This document shows, piece after piece, positions 13,864 to 21,020 of a stretch of DNA of 26,019 bases; the first letter of the stretch is position 1; each line of letters opens with the position of its first letter. Position numbers and translations under genes: made by a program. The DNA lies in the NCBI GenBank assembly GCA_946011705.1, contig CAMGCA010000001.1, forward strand, positions 1-26,019. The letters run 5' to 3'. The notes beneath the pieces were generated by a model. It was not told where the DNA came from and did no database searches. It was given only the letters and a program-made list of their open reading frames with translations. This DNA is from an uncultured Clostridia bacterium. Lineage in GTDB: Bacteria > Bacillota > Clostridia > Oscillospirales > Oscillospiraceae.

Positions 13864-14143
13864 GTATAAAGGGTATCAGTTCCCGGTCTGCGCCAGATGC
13901 ACCGGTGTTCTGATCGGATATCTCCTGTCGGTGCCGATGTATCTACTTTTGGGTGAAAGCGTTCTGCTGTGCATATCCTGCATGGCGATTATGTTCATGG
14001 ACTGGCTGATTCAGTATCTGAAAATCCGTTCTTCCACAAATATAAGACGGTTGTTTACAGGGATTGCCGGAGGATATGGCTTGATGACGATTCAGATTAT
14101 GATTCTGGTGCAGCTATGTCGCTTCGTAGCACAATTTCTGTAA
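13736..14143 (+). CDS. DUF2085 domain membrane protein
   Basis: 135 residues from the first ATG. The family signature is clear: GCHQRADRSFKYKGYQFPVC followed by ARCTGVLIGY, with CHQ and CARC as candidate metal ligands, and then about three membrane segments (roughly 56-75, 78-95 and 110-130). DUF2085 has no established function. Start uncertain: the ATG at 13736 has GGAG only 4 nt upstream and overlaps the previous gene by 128 nt. Alternatives at 13808-13814 (a run of ATGs) reduce the overlap to about 50 nt and still keep the signature. The family often has a short helix before CHQ, which favours the longer form. A strong hairpin follows at 14152. Confidence 0.78.
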   Translation: MRKSILTKYPLPSQLSRKEQIYLRMMMLGSASGCHQRADRSFKYKGYQFPVCARCTGVLIGYLLSVPMYLLLGESVLLCISCMAIMFMDWLIQYLKIRSSTNIRRLFTGIAGGYGLMTIQIMILVQLCRFVAQFL

Positions 14144-14151
14144 AATGGTAA

Positions 14152-14179
14152 GACCGGGGCAGATGTTCCTGCCCCGGTC
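14152..14179. terminator. Bidirectional terminator hairpin between convergent genes
   Basis: GACCGGGGCAG (14152-14162) pairs perfectly with CTGCCCCGGTC (14169-14179) over a 6-nt loop. It sits in the 40-nt gap between the DUF2085 gene (+) and the HTH gene (-), so it serves both. Flanking T-tracts are poor, but the stem is very stable. Confidence 0.65.
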
Positions 14180-14183
14180 ACTA

Positions 14184-14372
14184 TTATTTGCTCAGATTTG
14201 CGTTGTCCAGAATGTATTTTTTGATGGATTCTTTGGGAATCCGCCACACGCGGCCGTTTCGGTACCCTTTCAGCTTCCCGCTGCTTAGCAATTCGTATAG
14301 CGCGTTATACCCGATTCTGAGGGCTTCCGCCGCCTCTTCTGCTGTGAGAATATCAGGATATTCCTCAAACAC
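14184..14372 (-). CDS. Small excisionase/MerR-type helix-turn-helix protein
   Basis: 62 residues. ILTAEEAAEALRIGYNALYE followed by LLSSGKLKGYRNGRVWRIPK is the classic HTH_17 (excisionase-family, winged MerR-like) arrangement. The start is a GTG (14370-14372) placed directly after the TAA of the upstream gene, with GGAGGT inside that gene 6-7 nt before, so it is translationally coupled. It could be a DNA-bending factor or regulator. No integrase is paired with it within several kb, so true excisionase function is doubtful. Confidence 0.8.
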   Translation of the reverse strand: MFEEYPDILTAEEAAEALRIGYNALYELLSSGKLKGYRNGRVWRIPKESIKKYILDNANLSK

Positions 14373-14711
14373 TTACTCAACCTCCGGTTCTGCCATGTAA
14401 TGCTTACAGTTGGGACAGCATGCGGGATCCACCCGACAGTTTTCACATAAGCAAACAGGGGGTTTCGGAAGCGATTTCCGCCGCTGGGGCTGGCTTTTCC
14501 GGTTATACAAATCCAGCTTTTCAATCATCTGATAGATTGCCGGCTCCGAGCGCTGGAGTTCCAAGGCAATCGCTGTAATCCCCTCACCTTCCATAAACTT
14601 CTGAACCAATTTCTGCTTTTCTTCATCCGTCCAGTAATCGCCCTCGCGATCTAAGCGGACAGTTCTGCGGCGCATGTTGATTACGCCCTCTGTTTCAATG
14701 TAGGAATTCAT
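14373..14711 (-). CDS. Myb/SANT-like helix-turn-helix plus C-terminal zinc-ribbon protein
   Basis: 112 residues. About 26-70 reads as a helix-turn-helix (YWTDEEKQKLVQKFMEGEG, then AIALELQRSEPAIYQMIEKL), like Myb/SANT or sigma-70 region 4-like domains. A basic linker follows, then a cysteine cluster (C87, C89, C92, C98, C99, C102) that should bind zinc. Function not known to me; DNA binding is likely. The ATG at 14711 has GGAGGT 8 nt upstream. It is the first gene of a two-gene minus-strand unit with the HTH_17 protein. Its start and ribosome binding site lie inside a large inverted repeat that may control it. Confidence 0.68.
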   Translation of the reverse strand: MNSYIETEGVINMRRRTVRLDREGDYWTDEEKQKLVQKFMEGEGITAIALELQRSEPAIYQMIEKLDLYNRKSQPQRRKSLPKPPVCLCENCRVDPACCPNCKHYMAEPEVE

Positions 14712-14752
14712 TATGGTATACCTCCAGTTATTTATTTTGGTTTACCATTATG
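14709..14752 (-). promoter_or_regulatory. Inverted repeat covering the RBS and start codon (operator or translational hairpin)
   Basis: CATTATGGTATACC (14709-14722) and GGTTTACCATTATG (14739-14752) are inverted repeats matching at 12 of 14 positions, separated by 16 nt. In the minus-strand mRNA the arms could pair and hide the ATG and part of the GGAGGT. As DNA, the pair looks like a dimer-binding operator, and the upstream arm contains CATAAT, a possible -10. Confidence 0.5.
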
Positions 14753-14789
14753 TTCCTTTATGTGTAGTGAATTACATAGAAAAATACCG

Positions 14790-14815
14790 AAAAATGGAGG
14801 AAATATAGCCATTTT
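14790..14815 (-). terminator. Possible weak terminator after hsdR
   Basis: AAAATGG and CCATTTT (14791-14797 and 14809-14815) form a 7-bp stem with an 11-nt loop and an extra T on the minus-strand exit. It lies 48 nt after the hsdR stop. Weak stem, so low confidence; no better terminator is visible in this gap. Confidence 0.3.
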
Positions 14816-14862
14816 ATCTCTATGAGAACCGCATGAGCATTCCCAGCTCGTGATCCCGTCTG

Positions 14863-17800
14863 TTATGCCACATCTTTGTACCGCATATAGATATACTGAT
14901 ATATTTCCTGACGATAAGCGGAAACGCTCAGTTCATCATAGCTCTCAGGAAGCTCTGCCCACAGGGTGTCACGAATCAGATTATCAATAATCGCTTTGGT
15001 CTCCGTCTTATCTGTCCAGTGATCCAATTCAGAAATCTTTGCTTTCACTTTTGCCAGCAGATCCACCGCCACCTTCTTGATCATTTCGATTTCTTTCTTG
15101 TTCAGATCCTCCTTAAACAGCAGATCAAATACAGAAAGCTCCTCGTCACTGGAAAAACCTTCGCGGACATATCGCTTTTCTTCCTGAGAAAGATCCTGGG
15201 CAAGCTTTGTCAGCTCATCAAAAATGCGTTCAATCTCCGAGCGGTCTTTCTCAGCATTGTACTGCTCAATAATGCTCTGATAACGTTCATAATAATCAAT
15301 GCGGGCAGGGTTGCTTCGGAGCATCTGTTTGAGCCGTTCCTCCACAAGCTCTGACAGGTCTTTGATAATCAGTCCCTTATTCGAGGCTTTCGCAAATTCC
15401 CGATGCAGCAAATCAAAGTCAATCTTGGAAATGTCAAAACGCTTCGATTCCATCAGCCCTTCCGATGTTGGCTCCAGGGCAAGGCTTTCACTGACAATCC
15501 TGTTAATCTCAACCATCAGATCCGTGTTGTCCGCATGCTTCCGCTTTGCCTGCAGTTCCTTGTAAATTGCCACAATGGCGTCCCTGTAGGAAAGCTGCTG
15601 CTCTGTCAAATCATCACGCTGTAAATATTTCATGACCCGGACAAGCTCAGAGGCGTAGGTTTGAAATTCCTTTTTCTCCTCCATGGAGCCGCAGACGGCA
15701 TCCGCGCCTGCTCGGATGAGCGCCTGTTTCGCGAAGTCTTTCGCCTCGACCAGGGCGGCCAGGGAGAATCCTTTTTCCCGCAGAAAAGCATCTGTCTGTC
15801 CGATCAGTTCCACGACTCTGGCTACCAGCACCGCTTTGTCAATGGTCGGATCTGCGCCGCCCTGCCCGGAAGAATTGGCCGTGTAGTCGGCAAGGGCCTT
15901 CCGCAGCGCCTTAACGATACCGATGTAATCGACGATCAGGCCGTTGCTCTTGCCTTCGGAAACGCGGTTGGCCCGGGCAATGGTCTGCATCAGCGTGTGG
16001 GCTTTCAGGGGCTTGTCCAAATACAGGCAGGACAGGCTTTTCACATCGAAACCGGTGAGCCACATGGCGCACACGAACACGACCCGGAAGGGGTTCTCCG
16101 CGTCTTTGAACTCCTTGTCCAGTTCCCGCTTCTCCATCTTCGCCCGGTGGGTCAGAATGTCCAGGCCCCACTTTTTGAACGTCTGAATCTCGTTCTGCTC
16201 CTGGCTGATGACCACGGCCATTTCCGTTTCTTTCAACCAATGCAGCTTCCGTTCCAGCTCCTGAAAGGACTGTTGGGACGTTGTCTTTTTCAGAGCCGCT
16301 TCCGTTTCCACGATTTTTTCCGCCCAGTATTTCTGTGCCAGATTGTACATCCGTACACAGGTCACCTTGTTCAGGCAGACAAACATGGCTTTTCCGGAAG
16401 TCCACACGTTGGTGTAGTGCTCCACGAAATCTCTGGCAATCGCGTCCAGTCGGGGCGCGGCTGTCAGAATATGGATTTCCTTTGCAAATTCCCGTTCCAG
16501 CTTTTCCTGTTGGCTGACATCCAGATCCGCCGCTTCGATGGCATCCATGATCTCCTGCGTGATTTCCGGATTCTTGATGGTGCCAAGCTTTTCACCGCGG
16601 TTTTCATAGTACAGCGGAACCGTGGCGCCGTCCTCTACGGCGCGCTTAAAGTCATAGATGGAGATATAGCCGCCGAAAGTGCGTTCCGTGATGGAATCAT
16701 TGGAGAACAGGGGCGTGCCGGTGAAACCAATTCTGGAAGCGGTAGGCAGCAAGGCCATCATATTTTCCGCGAAAATACCATTCTGGCTGCGGTGGGCTTC
16801 GTCGGACATGATGATAATGTCATAGTTCGGCGTAATCGGCGGCAAGCCCTTCTGATTGAATTTCTGAATCAGCGTGAAGATGAAGCTGGGATTGCTTTTC
16901 AGCTTATGGATGAGATCCTCACCGCTCTGGGCTATGTACTTGGATGCTTTCACGTTGCCCAGCATTCCGCAGTTTTCAAAGGTATCGCTGATCTGTGTAT
17001 TCAGTTCCTCCCGGTCGGTGAGCACCACAAAAGTGGGAGAGCCGTCAAATTTCCGCCGAATCTTCTGAGCCAGGAACAGCATGGAATAGCTCTTGCCGCT
17101 TCCCTGGGTGTGCCAGAACACGCCCAGCTTGCCGTCTCTGAGCTTGCGCTGCTTGTAGACCTCCACCGCCTCATTGACGCCGAGATACTGGTGGTTCCGG
17201 GCCAGAATTTTGGCAGTGTGCCCGCCGGAGTGGTCAAACAGAATGAAATTCTCAAACAAATCCATGAGATTGCGCTTGTTGCAGATGCCCCGCAGCATGG
17301 TTTCCAGGGCAACAGAACCTTCTTCGTCCTCTTTCAGGCGCTTCCACTCATGGAAAAAGGCGTACTTGCTGCCCAGAGTACCGACCTTGGCTTCCTCCCC
17401 GTTGGACAGGATCAGGAAAGCGTTGTAATAAAACAGGTGGGGGATGGTGTCCAGATAGTCGGTGTAATTGCAGATGTAGGCATCCTGCACATCCACATTG
17501 AAATTCTTCAGCTCCACGAACAGCAGGGGGATGCCATTGACAAAGCCCACGATATCCGTCCGGCGGCGGTACAGTTCGCCGTGGATTTTCAGTTCCTTGA
17601 TGGCCAGAAAGTGGTTGTTCAGCGGGTCATCAAAGTCAAATACCCGAACACGCCGGATTTCCGGCTTTCCGTCCAGCTTCTTGACCGAAATCGGGATGCC
17701 GTCCCGAAGATAGCCGTACTTCTCCTCATTGATCTGCATCAGGGAGGACGAGGTCAGGTGATACTCCAGCTTCTTCGCCGCGTCCTGATAGAGTGCTTCC

Positions 17801-18003
17801 GTCAGCCAGGGATTCAGCTTCATCACAGCCTGCCGGAAGTAACGCCAGAGCACGATTTCCCGATAGTTTTTCCGTCCAAAGGTGCCGTTTTCGCCCAGCT
17901 TCTCCGTATTGTAAGCGTAGGCAACCTCCCAGCCCAGCTCGTCACGGAGCAGATTTCCTGCACTGTCCTGGACTAATACATTTTCGGAATAGTCGTAGCT
18001 CAT
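14863..18003 (-). CDS. hsdR: Type I restriction enzyme, R (motor/nuclease) subunit
   Basis: 1046 residues, normal for HsdR. The N-terminal PD-(D/E)xK nuclease is visible as D150 and E164-L-K166 (RRTDIVGFVNGIPLLFVELK). The SF2 translocase follows with Walker A GSGKS (301-305), DEAH (401-404), TGTP (428-431) and the later motif IARANRVSEGK, then a long helical C-terminus that docks on the methylase. All catalytic residues appear intact. In complex with HsdM2HsdS it translocates DNA and cuts far from an unmethylated site. The ATG at 18003 is 4 nt after the upstream unknown gene. It is the last gene of the operon whose hsdM is interrupted, so assembly of an active complex is doubtful in the present state. 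Confidence 0.97.
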   Translation of the reverse strand: MSYDYSENVLVQDSAGNLLRDELGWEVAYAYNTEKLGENGTFGRKNYREIVLWRYFRQAVMKLNPWLTEALYQDAAKKLEYHLTSSSLMQINEEKYGYLRDGIPISVKKLDGKPEIRRVRVFDFDDPLNNHFLAIKELKIHGELYRRRTDIVGFVNGIPLLFVELKNFNVDVQDAYICNYTDYLDTIPHLFYYNAFLILSNGEEAKVGTLGSKYAFFHEWKRLKEDEEGSVALETMLRGICNKRNLMDLFENFILFDHSGGHTAKILARNHQYLGVNEAVEVYKQRKLRDGKLGVFWHTQGSGKSYSMLFLAQKIRRKFDGSPTFVVLTDREELNTQISDTFENCGMLGNVKASKYIAQSGEDLIHKLKSNPSFIFTLIQKFNQKGLPPITPNYDIIIMSDEAHRSQNGIFAENMMALLPTASRIGFTGTPLFSNDSITERTFGGYISIYDFKRAVEDGATVPLYYENRGEKLGTIKNPEITQEIMDAIEAADLDVSQQEKLEREFAKEIHILTAAPRLDAIARDFVEHYTNVWTSGKAMFVCLNKVTCVRMYNLAQKYWAEKIVETEAALKKTTSQQSFQELERKLHWLKETEMAVVISQEQNEIQTFKKWGLDILTHRAKMEKRELDKEFKDAENPFRVVFVCAMWLTGFDVKSLSCLYLDKPLKAHTLMQTIARANRVSEGKSNGLIVDYIGIVKALRKALADYTANSSGQGGADPTIDKAVLVARVVELIGQTDAFLREKGFSLAALVEAKDFAKQALIRAGADAVCGSMEEKKEFQTYASELVRVMKYLQRDDLTEQQLSYRDAIVAIYKELQAKRKHADNTDLMVEINRIVSESLALEPTSEGLMESKRFDISKIDFDLLHREFAKASNKGLIIKDLSELVEERLKQMLRSNPARIDYYERYQSIIEQYNAEKDRSEIERIFDELTKLAQDLSQEEKRYVREGFSSDEELSVFDLLFKEDLNKKEIEMIKKVAVDLLAKVKAKISELDHWTDKTETKAIIDNLIRDTLWAELPESYDELSVSAYRQEIYQYIYMRYKDVA

Positions 18004-18007
18004 AAAA

Positions 18008-18673
18008 TCACCATTTCTTATTTCCTGATAACTTCATTAACTCTTCGTATGATTGTTGATTCATCCAAAACGGATATTGTCCACTTAGTATGTCGGCTTC
18101 TGACAGTCGGATGTTTGCTTTATGGCCTGTCAGCACATCCCAAATCCACCATGTTGCAAACATATCAGGAAAAATCACAAAAACATTGCTAAATTTCTTA
18201 CTATCTATGCACTGCGATTTAATCCACTCAAAAAAGTCCTGTCGGTCACCATCTAATAGGCAATGCGTTACAGATCCATATTCATCCAGAACCCAATCAG
18301 TCAGATCGATCAAACAGAGAATGCAAAGGTGTACGTTGCGTACGGAATATGTTTTCTTCAGTTTCTGCTGTATGGATTCTTGAATGTACTGAAAGGCATC
18401 TTGCGCTACATCGTCCGTTGTATATTGTCCGCTATAGAATTTTTGAATATAGTTTCCTTTGTTCTTTCGATCCGAAGCCATTGTAAACTCAAAGGGGATA
18501 CCATCGCAGAAATAATCTGGCTGAAACTTATTTGCGTTACCTGGAATCCAATTTCTGTGCCCCAGTGCCAATTCCATCATTTTTTGAATAAACGGCTCAT
18601 TTACAGATTTATGCTTAAAATCTGGGGGCAAATAAACGTTTACGATTTGGCTTGGCGGTTCCAACATATCCAT
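18008..18673 (-). CDS. Uncharacterised protein embedded in the type I restriction operon
   Basis: 221 residues, not recognised. It starts 3 nt after hsdS and ends 4 nt before hsdR, so it is a true operon member; GAGG lies 8 nt before the ATG at 18673. Visible: P52-D53 (QPDYFCDGIPFEFTM) with E62-F63-T64 nine residues on, flanked by a helix containing NEPFIQKMMELA and later hydrophobic strands VHLCILCLID and FSNVFVIFP. This order (helix, PD, ExT, strand) is reminiscent of the PD-(D/E)xK fold, but the usual Lys of ExK is Thr, so nuclease activity is not supported. It is soluble with no membrane segment. It may be a regulator, inhibitor or accessory defence protein of this Hsd system. Confidence 0.7.
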   Translation of the reverse strand: MDMLEPPSQIVNVYLPPDFKHKSVNEPFIQKMMELALGHRNWIPGNANKFQPDYFCDGIPFEFTMASDRKNKGNYIQKFYSGQYTTDDVAQDAFQYIQESIQQKLKKTYSVRNVHLCILCLIDLTDWVLDEYGSVTHCLLDGDRQDFFEWIKSQCIDSKKFSNVFVIFPDMFATWWIWDVLTGHKANIRLSEADILSGQYPFWMNQQSYEELMKLSGNKKW

Positions 18674-18676
18674 AAT

Positions 18677-19933
18677 CTATGCCTCGATTTCTCCACTCAT
18701 CAGCTTGGGGAGCAGACGGTCGCGGGCTTCTGTCAGCAACGCGAACTGGCCTTGGATAATACTAATTTTTGCCATTATTGCTTCGATAGGTTTCAACATG
18801 CATGCGTTATCCGGAATTAACAACTCATGGTTAAGAAAGCCATCAAAATCAAAATTGTTGATTCCATTAGCCCCGTGTTTTTTTAGCGGGAGCATTCTTC
18901 CGCTTGTTTGCATATCTTGAATTTCCCAATACAGTATCAAGGAATGCAGCCTGTTAACCGGGCGGAGCAACTTACAGAAGCTGGCGCAGATTGTATTCTC
19001 GCCACAGTTTTTCAAAACCAAATCATCAATGAGCAAGCAACGACCGATGTTGTTAATGTTGCCATTTGACAGCTCAAAAACAAGATCATGGATTTTTAGC
19101 GTTCTCTTTTTGATATCGTTATCTGTGTGGTATCGCAGAGGGATATCATTAAATCGACCTGCTTTTACATCTTCGATATCTGTTCCTCGTATTACTTTTC
19201 CGGGATGCTCATTTTTGCCCATCGATGTTTCTTTGCCCCAGCCACCATTTCCGTGGAAAGAAAGGCATTCTTCTACTGTTTTGCGACTCCACCCCTCCGG
19301 GATACCATTCACGATAGGGGTGGTTTCGTGACCGGGGAAGCGCAGGTCTACGAACCATTCCTTATACAGTCGCTGCGCCGCTTCTTCCAGCAGTTTGATT
19401 TGTTTCTGGTTGTTTTCAATCAAGGTATCATAGGCAGAAAGAATGTTAGCAATTTGATATTGTCTTTCAAGTGCAGGGATATCTAATTCTATTTTGCTTA
19501 GATTTTTTATGGGTAGTTGGGGTTGAGCACTGCCCGTACAGTATTGCTGGAAATATGGCCTATAGTAACTGCTTTTGAGAATCTGATAAAGGAATTCGGT
19601 ACACACAACGCTTTCGTTTGGACGAATAATGACCATACCAGAGTTGATTCGTATATGCTCATAAGGGACACTTTCGCTAAAGAATCCAGCATTTCCAACC
19701 GTTCCCCGTGTGGTGTACACAATATCTCTTCTACGGAGTTTTCCTTTTCTCAGCAAATCACTCTTTTCCTTTGTTATGAATTGATTGCTTTCAAAAGAAA
19801 AGCCTGATGTTGTCACGTTTCCAGTATTTAAAAACAGGCAATATCCCTCCGCCATAAACTCAGACTGCTGTGGATAGTTTTTCCCTCTATCACCATCTAT
19901 AATTTCTGCCAGTTCTCCTATGGTATATCTCAT
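18677..19933 (-). CDS. hsdS: Type I restriction-modification specificity (S) subunit
   Basis: 418 residues, normal for HsdS. Two target-recognition domains, at about 1-150 and 205-365, are each followed by a conserved helical spacer: LERQYQIANILSAYDTLIEN near 154-173, and a matching C-terminal helix ending in LLTEARDRLLPKLMSGEIE. The pair sets the bipartite DNA recognition site. Its ATG overlaps the hsdM stop by 4 nt (ATGA, 19930-19933), with GGAG just upstream, so it depends on hsdM translation. It is lower in GC than hsdR, as is common for fast-evolving specificity genes. Confidence 0.94.
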   Translation of the reverse strand: MRYTIGELAEIIDGDRGKNYPQQSEFMAEGYCLFLNTGNVTTSGFSFESNQFITKEKSDLLRKGKLRRRDIVYTTRGTVGNAGFFSESVPYEHIRINSGMVIIRPNESVVCTEFLYQILKSSYYRPYFQQYCTGSAQPQLPIKNLSKIELDIPALERQYQIANILSAYDTLIENNQKQIKLLEEAAQRLYKEWFVDLRFPGHETTPIVNGIPEGWSRKTVEECLSFHGNGGWGKETSMGKNEHPGKVIRGTDIEDVKAGRFNDIPLRYHTDNDIKKRTLKIHDLVFELSNGNINNIGRCLLIDDLVLKNCGENTICASFCKLLRPVNRLHSLILYWEIQDMQTSGRMLPLKKHGANGINNFDFDGFLNHELLIPDNACMLKPIEAIMAKISIIQGQFALLTEARDRLLPKLMSGEIEA

Positions 19934-20937
19934 AGCCCCATCTCCTTCAAATTTTTGGAAATGGTCTGCATCAATTCATTGGATTCTGCCTGCAACGTCA
20001 GCAGCTCCCGATGAATTTCCGCCATGCGCTGGGCAAAGTCCACGCCGTCATCTTCCACAGCGGCCACACCTACATAGGCTCCCGGTGTCAGAGAATAATT
20101 CCTCTCCTTGATCTCCTCACGGGTTGCCACCTTGCACAGGCCGGGGATGTCCCGATACTCGCCCTCGCCGAACTTCTCATAGAGCCAGCAAGCCTCTTTT
20201 AAAATGACAATCATCGCTTCTGCTGCGGCGATTCGCTCATTCCATTCAGCGTCAACTGTCTTCTTTTCTCGCTTCGCTGCCGTATCAACTGCCTGCTTTG
20301 CTTTCTTGCGAATCAGCTCCAATTTTGCTTGCAGCAGATCCAGATTCTCAGAAAAACTGCGCTGGATTCCGTAACCGTCCGGAACATCCTCGATATGCTT
20401 AGAGGTGTTAACAAACTCCGCAACTTGATCTATATACTCATTGATCAGGTCAGCATACTTTTCTCTTTCGCCCCGGTAGAGCCAGACAATGGCGTTCAAA
20501 TTCTTGAGCTGCCACTCGCTCCACTCGTTGAGGGTACGGTCAACCACGGTATAGTAATTCCGGGCATCGATGAACAGCACCTTGTCCAGCAATTCCTCCC
20601 CCTTGCCTTTGTCGAAGAACCACAGGGAGCAGGGCAGGCTCTTGGTATAGAAAAAGTTGTTGCCAACGCTCATCATCACATCCACATGGCCGGTCTGCAC
20701 CAGCTTCTCCCGGATGTCCCGGTCTTTGCCGGAGCTGTCTGTAGCAGAGGACGCCATAACGAAACCCGCCCGGCCTTTCTCGTTCAGGTAGGCGTAGAAA
20801 TAGGAGATCCAAAGATAGTTGGCATTGCCGAACTCCTTGGCAGAATTAATGGAAGGTGTGCCGAAGGGCAGTCTGCCGGCACTCATGGCGGCCTCGGATT
20901 TGACCTTGTCCACGTTAAACGGCGGATTTGCTGATGT
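19930..20937 (-). pseudogene. hsdM: Type I DNA methyltransferase (M subunit), C-terminal part, interrupted by mobile element
   Basis: About 335 codons remain, starting at the catalytic motif IV ANPPFN (near 20931-20914) and running to a normal C-terminus (SKNLKEMGL). Full HsdM is about 500-700 residues; the N-terminal domain and SAM-binding motif I are missing. Upstream of ANPPF the open frame continues to 21000 with residues unlike HsdM (for example NSPYFFSLC), encoded by the T-tract and hairpin of the recombinase operon, so the junction lies at about 20931-20945. Starts at TTG 21000 or ATG 20886 would give a product with no SAM site. Downstream motifs (GKDRDIREKL, GVAAVEDDG) read normally. 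No frameshift is seen, so precise excision could restore the gene. Confidence 0.88.
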
Positions 20938-20949
20938 TAAGCAAAGACT

Positions 20950-20974
20950 AAAAAAATATGGGCTGTTCAAGCCC
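20950..20974 (-). terminator. Intrinsic terminator of the recombinase operon at the element edge
   Basis: On the minus strand GGGCT (20974-20970) pairs with AGCCC (20964-20960), followed by AT and a run of seven Ts ending at 20950. It is placed right at the junction with hsdM, so it would block read-through from the element into hsdS-hsdR. Confidence 0.75.
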
Positions 20975-20980
20975 ACATGC

Positions 20981-21018
20981 GAAGGAGCGGTACCCGGCAA
21001 TCCAGGGCCCGCTCCTTC
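20981..21018 (-). terminator. Second hairpin directly after the last recombinase stop codon
   Basis: GAAGGAGCGG (20981-20990) pairs with CCGCTCCTTC (21009-21018), a perfect 10-bp stem with further CCC/GGG pairing inside. It begins 3 nt after the recombinase stop (21021-21023). It lacks its own T-tract but backs up the terminator at 20950-20974. Confidence 0.55.
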
Positions 21019-21020
21019 TG

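Noticed and set aside
15661..17976. A 771-codon open frame on the plus strand
   Set aside because: It lies antisense to the catalytic part of hsdR, which has all expected motifs. The translation has no recognisable domains and is a by-product of codon bias on the opposite strand.
20886..21000. Treating the hsdM remnant as a complete gene starting at TTG 21000 or ATG 20886
   Set aside because: The first ~23 residues from TTG 21000 come from a terminator region, and either start lacks the SAM-binding motif, so it is a fragment.
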